Below, one piece after another: positions 16,853 to 24,730 of a stretch of DNA of 33,148 nucleotides. The position numbers were made by a program, and so were the translations under genes. The stretch lies in assembly GCA_030747675.1 (NCBI GenBank), contig JASLKH010000066.1, positions 1 to 33,148 on the forward strand. Direction: 5' to 3'. This DNA is from Candidatus Thalassarchaeaceae archaeon. Lineage in GTDB: Archaea > Thermoplasmatota > Poseidoniia > Poseidoniales > Thalassarchaeaceae. Each line of letters begins with the position of its first letter. The first letter of the stretch is position 1. The notes under the pieces are model-generated. The model made no database searches, was not told where the DNA came from, and was given only the letters and a program-made list of their open reading frames with translations.

Positions 16853-17992
16853 GTGGTGAAAACGTTGCACGAGGAAGCAATTGTCATCGGTGCTGGTTGG
16901 CACCCAACATTGTTTCGAGAGGAAGCACAGGCCTTGCTCGGAAATACATTCAAAATTATACATTCACATGCATTAATGATGTCAAAAAAAGATGCGAACA
17001 AATTTTCTAATAGGTCAAGTTTGGTTACAGAAGTTTTGAATCCTGCAGGGTTTGTTAATTTGAAAGATGCACCAACAATTTCTGAAGAAATATCTTCAGC
17101 ATTTCTTTCTCTCAATTTGCCTGTAGAGAAAATTGCAGTTCGTGTGGACAGATCGGGGGATAAACCAGTAACATGGTCAAGTCGAGAAATCGCAGGTCTC
17201 GTTGGTTTCCATCTTGTCGAAGCTGGCTGGCCAATTGATTTGAGCAATCCAGAAATAGTTCTACGGATCCATTTGCTTGCTCCTTCCGAATCTACTTCTT
17301 ATCCGGATACGGTAAATGCTGAAACTGTAGTTTCTTGGGGTATTACAATTTTCGAGGGAGATAATTGGAGCGAGCGCACTGCTCCAAACCGCCCATTTTT
17401 CAAACCAGTTAGCCTTGATCCAAAATTAGCCAGAGCCATGGTAAACCTTGCTTGTCCTAAAGGAAAGGATTTGTTAGACCCATTTTGTGGAACTGGTGGT
17501 CTTGTGATTGAAAGTATCCTATGTGGCCTTGACTCATATGGTAGTGATCTAGCATGGCCTATGGTAACCGGTACACGCCAAAACTCAGAATGGGCACAGA
17601 GTACTATGAATGGCACAGGTTCTTTCGAAGTACGTAATGGATCAGCAGTAGAATTAGCCAGTGTCTGGAATGACATTGCGGCATTTGGAAGTTTTGCATT
17701 TGACCCTCCATATGGCCGAAATGCTTGGAAATCAGAAGATGGGTTTGATTTGCTCAAGGGTTCATTGAAATCATGTTCACAGGTGGCTAAAGAGAATGCA
17801 CGTCTTGTTACTTTGATTCCCTGGTCACCAGAATCAATAGCACAACCGATTGAAAGTGGAATTTCTTTTGGCCAAAGTTGGTGTGAAGTTGCTAAGGCTT
17901 TCGAGGCTGTGGGTTGGTCAATACTTAGTACCCACGAGATTCGTGTTCATAGAAGCCTAGCGAGACTGCTAGTTATTGCAGAAAAAGAGTGA
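16853..17992 (+). CDS. tRNA (guanine(10)-N2)-methyltransferase, archaeal Trm-G10/Trm11 type
   Basis: The 379-residue protein has the two-part layout of this family. The THUMP-type N-terminal region opens EEAIVIGAGWHPTLFREEAQALLG, like the 'sG.hPtL...E..aLL' opening. The Rossmann methyltransferase half has the family junction PNRPFFKPVSLDP and then KLARAMVNLA, SAM-binding motif I DPFCGTGG (209-216), and catalytic motif IV DPPYG (284-288). It methylates or dimethylates G10 of tRNAs using S-adenosylmethionine. Two adjacent GTG codons (16853, 16856) are the only starts that keep the conserved beginning; an ATG at 16850 is out of frame. The TGA stop at 17990-17992 abuts or overlaps the 3' end of the convergent tRNA-Arg. 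Confidence 0.9.
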   Translation: MVKTLHEEAIVIGAGWHPTLFREEAQALLGNTFKIIHSHALMMSKKDANKFSNRSSLVTEVLNPAGFVNLKDAPTISEEISSAFLSLNLPVEKIAVRVDRSGDKPVTWSSREIAGLVGFHLVEAGWPIDLSNPEIVLRIHLLAPSESTSYPDTVNAETVVSWGITIFEGDNWSERTAPNRPFFKPVSLDPKLARAMVNLACPKGKDLLDPFCGTGGLVIESILCGLDSYGSDLAWPMVTGTRQNSEWAQSTMNGTGSFEVRNGSAVELASVWNDIAAFGSFAFDPPYGRNAWKSEDGFDLLKGSLKSCSQVAKENARLVTLIPWSPESIAQPIESGISFGQSWCEVAKAFEAVGWSILSTHEIRVHRSLARLLVIAEKE

Positions 17993-18063
17993 GCGGTGCA
18001 GGATTCGAACCCGCGTCGACGGGTCCGAAGCCCGTCAGGATATCCAGGCTACCCTAACCGCCC
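17990..18063 (-). tRNA. tRNA-Arg (anticodon UCG)
   Basis: The minus strand folds as a cloverleaf. The acceptor GGGCGGT pairs with ACCGCTC (one G-U). The D-arm starts GGGT with GG in the loop. The anticodon arm is ACGGG-CTTCGGA-CCCGT, giving anticodon TCG (decodes CGA). The T-arm is GCGGG-TTCGAAT-CCTGC, and the discriminator is A. CCA is not encoded. The tRNA 3' end shares its last bases with the stop codon of the methyltransferase gene. The next minus-strand bases contain TTTTT (17986-17982), a plausible oligo-U terminator lying antisense inside that coding region. Confidence 0.93.
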
Positions 18064-18127
18064 ATTAGCAATCGGGACGCAGCCCCTCTTTCAATTCGAC
18101 GGAGGAATCAAATCCCTATTTAGGATA

Positions 18128-19219
18128 TTAAGGCCATTCATTTGAAGGCCATTCTAAGTTTGAGCGGGACCAAAATTTGACATTATCTCCACCCCAATTA
18201 CTGGTGCCAATCATATTCAGTCCAGCATTCTCCATCAGAGTAGCATCTAAATTTGCTTTTGGTCCTTCCCCAAGTTCAACACTAGATTGGATGATAATTG
18301 CTCGATCAACTAATTTTTCTTCAAGAAACTGCTTCCAAACGCTCGCCCCCCCCTCTACCAGAATGTCCTGAATACCTCTGTCGCCGAGATGATCGAGTAG
18401 CGCATTGAGATTGACACCATTATTTCCAGAGGGTAAGGTAACACCTTGTGAATCTGATAGAGAATGAACAATGATAGTTTCACCTCCGTCAGTGAGTAGA
18501 ATTGCCGATTTAGGGGTCCTTAGAGATCGGTCGAGAACAATACGAAGTGGTTGTTGACTTTGGCCTAGGGGTACACGCCTGATATTCAGCTGTGGATTAT
18601 CTTTGACGACTGTATTGACTCCGACTACTATTGCGTCACAATGACGTCGTAATCGGTGTGCAGCATCAAGTGAAATTTCAGATGTGAATCGGCCTGAAAA
18701 ATTCCCATCGATGACACCGTTTACATCCATTGCAGCCTTCAATGTAACAAGAGGTCTTCTATGTTCACACCAATTCATGAATGATTGCATTTGAAGTCTC
18801 GCCTTTGTTCCAAGCAACCCCTCTCTAACTGATATTCCAGCATCTAGTAAAACTTTGATTCCTTCTCCTCTAACCATAGGGTTTGGGTCACGTGTAGCCA
18901 CAATGACATCTTTTACACCAGCCCAAAGTAGTGCTTGAGTGCAAGGTGGTGTTAGTCCAAAATGATTGCATGGTTCAAGAGTAACGTATGCCATTGCCCC
19001 CTCTGTTGTTACTCCTCTTGATTCCGCATCTGCAATTGCAGCCTGCTCAGCGTGTAAATCTCCTAGATGATTATGCCATCCTTCAGCAATGATTCTCCCA
19101 TTCAATACCAATACACACCCTACTGGTGGATTTGGAGAAACTTGACCTCGCCCGCGTTCGGCTAACCCAATTGCACGATTCATACACGCAATATCAAACT
19201 CTGACCACACCTCTGCCAT
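18128..19219 (-). CDS. ribD: Riboflavin biosynthesis protein RibD (deaminase/reductase fusion)
   Basis: From ATG 19219 the protein has 363 residues, like the ~367 of E. coli RibD. The N-terminal cytidine-deaminase-like domain has the zinc motif HAE (H56, E58) and PCNHFGLTPPC (C84, C93). The C-terminal reductase domain has TLKAAMDVNGVIDG, VGVNTVVKDNPQLNIR and ILVEGGASVWKQFL. It deaminates and then reduces the pyrimidine intermediate of riboflavin (FMN/FAD) synthesis. A longer frame reaches ATG 19324, but the extra 35 residues precede the usual family start and would leave only 24 bp to the divergent lipid-kinase gene. Bifunctional RibD is the bacterial form; many archaea use separate enzymes of different type, so bacterial origin is plausible. 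No other rib gene is adjacent. Confidence 0.93.
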   Translation of the reverse strand: MAEVWSEFDIACMNRAIGLAERGRGQVSPNPPVGCVLVLNGRIIAEGWHNHLGDLHAEQAAIADAESRGVTTEGAMAYVTLEPCNHFGLTPPCTQALLWAGVKDVIVATRDPNPMVRGEGIKVLLDAGISVREGLLGTKARLQMQSFMNWCEHRRPLVTLKAAMDVNGVIDGNFSGRFTSEISLDAAHRLRRHCDAIVVGVNTVVKDNPQLNIRRVPLGQSQQPLRIVLDRSLRTPKSAILLTDGGETIIVHSLSDSQGVTLPSGNNGVNLNALLDHLGDRGIQDILVEGGASVWKQFLEEKLVDRAIIIQSSVELGEGPKANLDATLMENAGLNMIGTSNWGGDNVKFWSRSNLEWPSNEWP

Positions 19220-19348
19220 GTCCTTCGGGATGGGTAGAAGATACCCGTTCTTTTCGGTCTGAAAATCAGGCTTACCAGTTATTATTTGAATAATTATTGG
19301 GATTTGCTTACGAGGAAGACTCATGGTGTCCTCCCCTCTTCGATTAAC

Positions 19349-20377
19349 ATGGTTCGAATTGCATGCATTGTCAACCCGGCTGGTCGCGATGGTACTGTTC
19401 GCAAACGCTGGCCAGCAATTTTGGAATTAATTGAAGCCGAAGGATTGGATTGTGAAATTCATTGGACAGAGAGAACAGGCCATGCATCTGAAATAGCATT
19501 CAGTTTGCGAAATCGCGAGGATCTTGATTTGGTTGTTGCAGTTGGTGGTGACGGTACGATGAATGAAGTTGCTAGTGGTTTGCGAGGTTCAGACATGACT
19601 CTTGGAATAATTCCAATGGGAAGCGGAAATGATTACGCACGTGCACATGGAATACCTCTTCGCAAGCCAGCATTAGCGGTACCACTCCTCAAAAAAGGTG
19701 TAGATAGAAGAGTAGGTGCAATACGGATAGATGGTTATGCAGCTCCAGCATTAACTCATTACCCCTCTCCTGAAGAAACTGAATGGGATGGAATTGCAGA
19801 TGAAAAAGACATGGTTCGTCGCTGGGCGTTCCTAGAATCAGATGGAGGTACAACAAGTGATGTTTCTCGTCGAAAAACACTAGGGCAAGGCAAACGAATT
19901 CGTGGAACGATGAAGTACACATATCTTGGAATAAAAAGTATTCTTGGTTGGGAAAAGCAAGATGCTTGGTTAAAAGTCGACAATGAAGTCCATGGTCGTA
20001 AGGACATGAGTGGATTATTTACTGCAATTATGACTGAAACATTTGGTGGAGGTTACCGAGTTGCTCCTGGGATGTGTGTTACTCGGGAGTCATTTGATTT
20101 AATTCTCGCAAATGGGTTATCCAAATCACAGATGCTTCGAATTATGGGTCCTTTGAAAAAAGGAACGCATGTAGGTAAGTGGGGAATATCACAGCAATCA
20201 GCTGAACGATTTGAAATCCGTAATGTTGGTGAAAATGATCAGCCCAACAACAACCCCCACAACCCTCCAATGTGGGTTCAAGTTGATGGAGAACCTTGTT
20301 TAATGGCTCCAGCTGTTTTACAATTTGTCCCCAATCAATTAACTGTACGAGGCGGGCCCAATCTGCCCAATGAATAA
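19349..20377 (+). CDS. Diacylglycerol-kinase-like lipid kinase (YegS/DagK family)
   Basis: From ATG 19349 the protein has 342 residues. The N-terminus RIACIVNPAGRDG is the usual family opening. The nucleotide-binding motif VGGDGTMNEVASGL (GGDGT at 66-70) and IIPMGSGNDYARAHG (91-95 GSGND) follow. The C-terminal beta-sandwich includes GGGYRVAPGM and ends in VDGEPCLMAPAVLQFVPNQL, as in YegS/DgkB-type kinases. Such enzymes phosphorylate lipid hydroxyl groups with ATP; in an archaeon the substrate may be an archaeol-type diether alcohol or a polyprenol, which is inference. A ~70-residue charged insertion (around EETEWDGIADEKD...KTLGQGKRIRG) is longer than in most relatives. An upstream in-frame extension to 19286 is rejected because it precedes the conserved start. 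Its TAA is immediately followed by the stop of the convergent lipoprotein gene. Confidence 0.87.
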   Translation: MVRIACIVNPAGRDGTVRKRWPAILELIEAEGLDCEIHWTERTGHASEIAFSLRNREDLDLVVAVGGDGTMNEVASGLRGSDMTLGIIPMGSGNDYARAHGIPLRKPALAVPLLKKGVDRRVGAIRIDGYAAPALTHYPSPEETEWDGIADEKDMVRRWAFLESDGGTTSDVSRRKTLGQGKRIRGTMKYTYLGIKSILGWEKQDAWLKVDNEVHGRKDMSGLFTAIMTETFGGGYRVAPGMCVTRESFDLILANGLSKSQMLRIMGPLKKGTHVGKWGISQQSAERFEIRNVGENDQPNNNPHNPPMWVQVDGEPCLMAPAVLQFVPNQLTVRGGPNLPNE

Positions 20378-21667
20378 TCACAGTGAGAAATCACTGAAAT
20401 CATCATCGTCTTCTTTGTGTGGTGGGTCTTGGACCACCGAATCGCTTTCAGAATCATTCTTTGATACTGTTTTTCGGGTCTTACGAGTTTTGCGAACATT
20501 CTTTTTAAATTGCTTAATAGGATCTTTAGATATTACTTCTTCTATTTTCCCTTCAGATTTTGGCTTTACATTCGGACGAGATGTTCTAGTTACTCCTCCA
20601 GTCACTCTTTGACCCCGTCTTCCTCCTCCAAATTCTTGGACGATACCTCGGAGACCTTTTTGCTTCAATTCTTGTTCCATTGCATGATCTGCTTGCATTT
20701 CCTTGATCTCTTCTTCGAATTTTTTAGCCTCTTCTGTCGCAGTTACTCCTGTTCCAGCGACATAATGTTGAGGCTCTTTGTCACTATCAGCTGAGTCAAG
20801 CACAGCACTCACATCAAATGTAGCAGCAACATTCGATTTATTGCCATCTCCAGTATTTCCCTTCCCAGATGTGGCTGCCTCAACTCTTGCATCATGGCGT
20901 TTTGCCTCTATTGCAGCAGACTTACCTGCTCGTAATTGAGAAGCAGAGAGCATAGTTTGTGCCCGCTCTTCAGCAGACATCATGACAACATTCCTTGAAA
21001 ATATATACATCGCACCTGCCCCTACAATGGATAGTAATAGGATGATGGTATACAATGTCCTACCGAAGAGTGGCACATCCCCTTTGACAATTTCATTACT
21101 TGAATCAACAACTCTTTCACCATTCCCATAGGTAATAGAAGTCACTAAGAAATTACCATCGCCTAGGGAATAACCACTGATTTCGATGGCTTGGTTGGTA
21201 TCTAGATACAAAATCGCATCCATGACATTTTCATTTTCCGGGACTAAACCAATAACCATCCAATCATCACCATAATCCTCCAAAATTTTTGCTAGGGTTG
21301 GTGATTCCCAATCTTTCTCAAGGTTTGCAATGCTGACGTATACATCAGTTGGATCTACATCCTGCGCACTAGAATAGGACATTTCTTTGACAATCCATGA
21401 TGCCATGGCTCGATAACTGCGTGAAGGTGATTCAAAACTTCGAGTTTGGACAAGTCTACCTGTGATTGTACTTTCATTTTCACTAACAACAGTAATTTCA
21501 TCTGTAGTGGAGGCGCCCAAATTATTCCAAATAGTTAGATTATTGTCTTCAAAATCCGTGCTGTATTCGCCAGAACCAGTGCCCCATGCTACATCAGTAT
21601 CGGACAAACATCCAGCTAACGCAGGCATGAGCAGCAAGAAGAATAGCAGAGGGGCAACGCGTCGCAC
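20378..21667 (-). CDS. Lipoprotein with internal TM helix and charged cytoplasmic tail (unknown function)
   Basis: A 429-residue protein from GTG 21667. The N-terminus is a lipoprotein signal with the lipobox LAGC (C20). An exported domain of ~180 residues follows (DDWMVIGLVPENENVMDAIL). A TM helix at ~203-223 (TLYTIILLLSIVGAGAMYIF) follows, then a ~200-residue cytoplasmic tail. The tail has an Ala/Arg/Lys-rich helix (AEERAQTMLSASQLRAGK), a coiled-coil-like EEAKKFEEEIKEMQADH, an Arg/Gly stretch (GGGRRGQR) and a Lys/Arg-rich, then Asp-rich end. Having both a lipid anchor and a separate TM helix is unusual and could link the cell surface to cytoplasmic factors. AAATATC at 21701-21695, about 31 nt upstream, fits a TATA box. 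It follows yaaA by 76 bp. No family was recognised. Confidence 0.8.
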   Translation of the reverse strand: MRRVAPLLFFLLLMPALAGCLSDTDVAWGTGSGEYSTDFEDNNLTIWNNLGASTTDEITVVSENESTITGRLVQTRSFESPSRSYRAMASWIVKEMSYSSAQDVDPTDVYVSIANLEKDWESPTLAKILEDYGDDWMVIGLVPENENVMDAILYLDTNQAIEISGYSLGDGNFLVTSITYGNGERVVDSSNEIVKGDVPLFGRTLYTIILLLSIVGAGAMYIFSRNVVMMSAEERAQTMLSASQLRAGKSAAIEAKRHDARVEAATSGKGNTGDGNKSNVAATFDVSAVLDSADSDKEPQHYVAGTGVTATEEAKKFEEEIKEMQADHAMEQELKQKGLRGIVQEFGGGRRGQRVTGGVTRTSRPNVKPKSEGKIEEVISKDPIKQFKKNVRKTRKTRKTVSKNDSESDSVVQDPPHKEDDDDFSDFSL

Positions 21668-21694
21668 ATTGACTTGAAGTCTGCTTTCGTTGAA

Positions 21695-21701
21695 GATATT
21701 T
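21695..21701 (-). promoter_or_regulatory. TATA-like box for the lipoprotein gene
   Basis: AAATATC on the minus strand is centred about 31 nt before GTG 21667, consistent with a near-leaderless transcript and with the chosen GTG start. Confidence 0.4.
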
Positions 21702-21743
21702 CGCTTTACTAATGGTCCGATAAATCCTTTATTCGAACAGGTT

Positions 21744-22508
21744 TCATCTCACGAAAAGCCATTCTTTTTTATCGGATTTATCGGGTTTGAATTGGTACCC
21801 CTCAATGTCAAAATCCTTCAATTCATCAGCATTTTGAATTTTATTCTTTATGATGTATCTAGCCATCTCGCCTCTTGCTCTTTTTGCGGAGAAACTGATT
21901 AACTTGAGTTTACCATCTCGCATTTCTTTGAAAGAAGGAGTAATGACATTCAATTTTAGATTAGGTCGTGCAACTGATTTGAAGTATTCATTAGATGCTA
22001 AATTGATGAGGTTTCCATCACCAGAAAAAGTCGCCCGTTCTTGTAGTAGTGTCGCTATTTCATCTCCCCAATATGTGTACAAATTTGATCCTCTATTGGT
22101 GCTAAGACGTGTACCCATTTCCAAACGATGTGGCTGAATTAGATCCAATGGCCGCAATAGCCCATATAGTCCAGAGAGAATTCCAAGGTGTTTTTGAGCG
22201 AACTCCCAATCCTCATTTTTGAAATCACTTGATTTTAGGCCGACATATGTGTCTCCATCAAACATCAAAGCAGCAGGCTTCGCCTCTTCTGAATCGGTAT
22301 TTTGTGAAAATGATTGATACCGTTCATAGTTCAGTTCAGATAGTTTTTCGGAAATTTTCATCATACTCCCTATGTCTTCAGCACTCTTATTTTTCAGTTC
22401 AGAAATTAGACCTGAAGTATGATCAATTAATGAGGGGTGGGTGTAATTCAGACTTCGGTCCCAACCTGAGGAATTCAGTTTTTTTGCGGGTGAGATTACT
22501 GCATACAT
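21744..22508 (-). CDS. yaaA: YaaA family protein (DUF328/UPF0246, peroxide stress)
   Basis: The 254-residue protein begins MYAVISPAKKLN, matching the MLILISPAKTL start of E. coli YaaA (258 residues), which fixes ATG 22508 over an upstream in-frame GTG at 22526. It keeps the family landmarks throughout: FDGDTYVGL, HLGILSGLYGLLRPLDLIQP, RLEMGTRL, YWGDEIA, INLASNEYFKSV and ISFSAKRARGEMARYII. In E. coli YaaA is induced by hydrogen peroxide and limits damage by lowering free iron. A similar role next to an aerobic respiratory cluster makes sense but is inference. It lies 38 bp after the Sco-like gene on the same strand. Confidence 0.93.
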   Translation of the reverse strand: MYAVISPAKKLNSSGWDRSLNYTHPSLIDHTSGLISELKNKSAEDIGSMMKISEKLSELNYERYQSFSQNTDSEEAKPAALMFDGDTYVGLKSSDFKNEDWEFAQKHLGILSGLYGLLRPLDLIQPHRLEMGTRLSTNRGSNLYTYWGDEIATLLQERATFSGDGNLINLASNEYFKSVARPNLKLNVITPSFKEMRDGKLKLISFSAKRARGEMARYIIKNKIQNADELKDFDIEGYQFKPDKSDKKEWLFVR

Positions 22509-22546
22509 TTCATCCACCAATATCACTATGTTAACCTAATATCAAT

Positions 22547-24151
22547 CTAATGTTCGTGTTCGTCATGATTTGAATACTCGTCGCACCATGCTTGCTTCTC
22601 ATCTGACCACACTTCATCTGTCATGCAGTCGTACCACACCTCAGTCTCTTCTTCAAGAAGATATTCCAAGTCTTCGATAAAATCGGATGTGTCCCAGTCC
22701 GAACCAGTGTAGACAATCCGTTTGTGCCCATTTTTGTCAATAATGAATGTTACAGTATTATGTCCTACTTCGTAAACCTCGTCATCACCCATATTCATTC
22801 CGTGCTCACCATGATGGTTGTCCATTCCAACACTGCTTTGAGAATCATCTGTGCCCGGTGGTGCTTGATTTTGAACCCACATATGAGAGTTACAATAATT
22901 TTCATTTTCTATTAACATTGTATGGGTATGCATATTGTAACATCCCGTAAACACAGTTGCACCATAATTGATGTAATAATTGAATGCATCACATTCAGAT
23001 TGTGACATATTCGAATTTGGTATATGTGTACCACTATTATAGCAACCAGTGAATGATGATCCATCCTGCATAGTATGGTTCTCCAAATACATATACGATT
23101 CACAATTGGTTTCGTTATCATTAGATACTGAATGTGAGGCCATATTGTAACAGATATCTTGTCCATCATTCATCGTGTAATTTTCAAAATATGAATAGGA
23201 TTCACATGCTATTTGTTGACTGTCTTCAGTCAAGGCATGTGTATCCATATTGTAACAGACCATATTGCTATCTGGTGTTGGTAGATATGTGATGTTTGCA
23301 TTTGATGCAACCCAAGCAATGTGATCAGTGTCTTGCATGACAATGATATCATCTGCCCCTTTGTCGGGGTCATAATCCCAAGATGAATTAGTTTCATTCC
23401 AATAGTATAGGTTCCACCACCACGAGGAGTCACTTGGTGTAACATAGTTGTCAATCCCTGTTAACATATTTCCGCAGCATTCGTATGCAGTTGAATTTAT
23501 TGAGATATTATTCATCATCATCGTGCTTGTGGTTAGGTTCCATCCAGTAGGATTTTCCTCTGGTAACATATCATGATGCCCATCTAGTAACGCCGTTGTG
23601 CTGTCAGGATAGAGCACTGCAACTTGATGTAGCATTACAGAATGATTCTGATGCTCATCATGATTTGAGTGATCAGAATTGATGTGGTCATTATCAACAA
23701 GTAGGTTGTAGTTGTCCCAAACTCCAGTACGATTATCATTAGTGAAGTCTGAAGAATTATCACTAGTAAGGTGTGGCCAAGTGTAACCTCGTGCTTCAGT
23801 CCATTCAAGCAAATTCTCAGGTGTATCCCTTGCTGGGTCAATAGTAATTGATAAGATGACCAAATCTTCTTCTTCTCCCAATTCATTGTGCACTGTTTTC
23901 AAATTTGCTTCAATAGCTAAGCAAACATCGGGGCAGTGTGTATATGTGAAAGCAATAACTACAACTTTCCCATCAAAATCAGAGAGTGAAATAACTTGCC
24001 CGTCTTGAGAATAGAGAACAAAATCTGGCGCATTGGATGCAGGGTTGTATTCCATTCCATTGAAATCGTAATCATCCTTGTTAGATCCATTGCCAAGACA
24101 TCCAGAGAGTGCAATTAAAAAAGTCATCAAGAATGCTACTTTCTTGCTCAT
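22547..24151 (-). CDS. Sco1/SenC-like copper chaperone lipoprotein with large Cys/His/Met-repeat insertion
   Basis: The 534-residue protein (from ATG 24151) begins with a lipoprotein signal (FLMTFLIALSGC). The thioredoxin-fold Sco domain follows: NAPDFVLYSQDGQVISLSDF, then FTYTHCPDVC with the CxxxC copper motif, SITIDPARDTPENL and WPHLTSDNSSDF. The closing strand and copper-ligand His appear to be VGHNTVTFIIDKNGHKRIVY near the C-terminus. About 290 residues are inserted between these parts. The insertion has a His/Asp-rich run (HINSDHSNHDEHQNH), a CC motif, a Trp-rich patch, and four repeats of ~35 residues starting CYNM or CYNS. The C-terminus adds YDCMTDE...WCDEYSNHDEHEH. Sco proteins deliver copper to the CuA site of oxidase subunit II, and the cox genes lie just upstream. 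ATG 24169 is an alternative start; a TATA box 26 nt before 24151 supports the shorter form. Confidence 0.88.
   Translation of the reverse strand: MSKKVAFLMTFLIALSGCLGNGSNKDDYDFNGMEYNPASNAPDFVLYSQDGQVISLSDFDGKVVVIAFTYTHCPDVCLAIEANLKTVHNELGEEEDLVILSITIDPARDTPENLLEWTEARGYTWPHLTSDNSSDFTNDNRTGVWDNYNLLVDNDHINSDHSNHDEHQNHSVMLHQVAVLYPDSTTALLDGHHDMLPEENPTGWNLTTSTMMMNNISINSTAYECCGNMLTGIDNYVTPSDSSWWWNLYYWNETNSSWDYDPDKGADDIIVMQDTDHIAWVASNANITYLPTPDSNMVCYNMDTHALTEDSQQIACESYSYFENYTMNDGQDICYNMASHSVSNDNETNCESYMYLENHTMQDGSSFTGCYNSGTHIPNSNMSQSECDAFNYYINYGATVFTGCYNMHTHTMLIENENYCNSHMWVQNQAPPGTDDSQSSVGMDNHHGEHGMNMGDDEVYEVGHNTVTFIIDKNGHKRIVYTGSDWDTSDFIEDLEYLLEEETEVWYDCMTDEVWSDEKQAWCDEYSNHDEHEH
22870..23257 (-). 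repeat. Four ~105-bp in-frame repeats encoding CYNM-type Cys/His units
   Basis: The 12-mer catattgtaaca (minus strand: Cys-Tyr-Asn-Met) occurs exactly at 22931, 23141 and 23246, and a diverged copy (CYNS) lies near 23034. In protein, successive first Cys residues are 35, 36 and 34 apart. The unit consensus is C-Y-N-[MS]-x-[TS]-H, then ~9-10 residues, then C-[ED/N]-[SA], an aromatic-rich patch, and Asn. Each unit has two Cys and at least one His. Confidence 0.85.
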
Positions 24152-24173
24152 ATTACCATCTCGCAACATTATG

Positions 24174-24179
24174 AGTATA
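24174..24179 (-). promoter_or_regulatory. TATA box for the Sco-like gene
   Basis: TATACT on the minus strand is centred about 26 nt before ATG 24151. This predicts a leaderless mRNA separate from the upstream tRNA. Confidence 0.5.
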
Positions 24180-24208
24180 GTAGTTTGTTTTTACCGCTTA
24201 GACAAAAG

Positions 24209-24294
24209 TGGCGCGGACGGAGAGATTTGAACTCCCGCGGTAAATTACCACCGGATTTCAAATCCGGCGCGATACCAGGCTATGCGACGTCCGC
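24209..24294 (-). tRNA. tRNA-Ser (anticodon UGA), CCA encoded
   Basis: The minus strand starts GCGGACG, which pairs perfectly with CGTCCGC at the 3' end. The anticodon arm is CCGGA-TTTGAAA-TCCGG, giving anticodon TGA (decodes UCA). A long variable arm (GGTAA-TT-TACC region) is typical of tRNA-Ser. The T-arm is GGGAG-TTCAAAT-CTCTC. The discriminator is G, and CCA is encoded at 24211-24209. CTTTTG follows as a short oligo-T terminator. The gene sits between the cox operon and the Sco-like gene. Confidence 0.94.
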
Positions 24295-24320
24295 TTGGAA
24301 GGCCCTGAACCCATCTTACC

Positions 24321-24326
24321 CATATG
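24321..24326 (-). promoter_or_regulatory. TATA-like box for tRNA-Ser
   Basis: CATATG is centred about 30 nt upstream of the tRNA 5' end at 24294, in the 45-bp gap after the subunit IV gene. It suggests an independent promoter. Confidence 0.35.
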
Positions 24327-24339
24327 CGTTTCAGGTGAA

Positions 24340-24717
24340 TCAGTAGTAATTCCCGGGTCGACACCATGCAGGCAGTCCACCAGCAGCACCCGGGTGCGTT
24401 AAACCGATGAAGAGAACCATCACAATAATGAAAAAGACAGGAAATAAAGCGGTAGCAGTCAAAACCTGACTATCTGGGTCACCTTTAAGATGCATGAAAA
24501 TAGCTGCAATTCCATATCCCTTTACAATTCCAACAATGACTAAAATCCATACAACAGTAGTCATGCTAACAGTTCCTTTCATTGAGAAAGTTAGTGCAAC
24601 TGCAACGACTTCAATTGCTGTAAAAATCATCAGTATTGCAAAATTCATGTTGTACGCATCAAAGCCAAACAGTGTGTGGTGGTGTTCGTGTTCATCATGG
24701 TGTGTTTCTTCACTCAT
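24340..24717 (-). CDS. ctaF: Cytochrome c oxidase subunit IV (prokaryotic type)
   Basis: The 125-residue protein has a His-rich cytoplasmic N-terminus (THHDEHEHHH) and three TM helices, at ~26-46, 53-75 and 86-106. The second helix ends in GYGIAAIFMHLKGDP, equivalent to the 'K..lV..fFMHLk' signature of prokaryotic COX4/CyoD-type subunits. It is a small accessory subunit of the haem-copper oxidase. A clear Shine-Dalgarno sequence, GGAGG, lies 8 nt before the ATG and overlaps the end region of the subunit III gene. Unlike the first genes of transcripts in this window, this internal operon gene therefore uses a Shine-Dalgarno start. It is the last gene of the cox operon, followed by the tRNA-Ser. 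Confidence 0.85.
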   Translation of the reverse strand: MSEETHHDEHEHHHTLFGFDAYNMNFAILMIFTAIEVVAVALTFSMKGTVSMTTVVWILVIVGIVKGYGIAAIFMHLKGDPDSQVLTATALFPVFFIIVMVLFIGLTHPGAAGGLPAWCRPGNYY

Positions 24718-24730
24718 TTCTTCTTCCTCC

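Noticed and set aside
16771-17247. N-terminal extension of the membrane protein ending at 15181
   Set aside because: It is antisense to the well-supported tRNA methyltransferase gene; a signal peptide and a TATA box place the start at 16770.
19220-19324. 35-residue N-terminal extension of RibD
   Set aside because: RibD proteins start near MAEVWSEFD here; the longer form would leave almost no room for divergent promoters.
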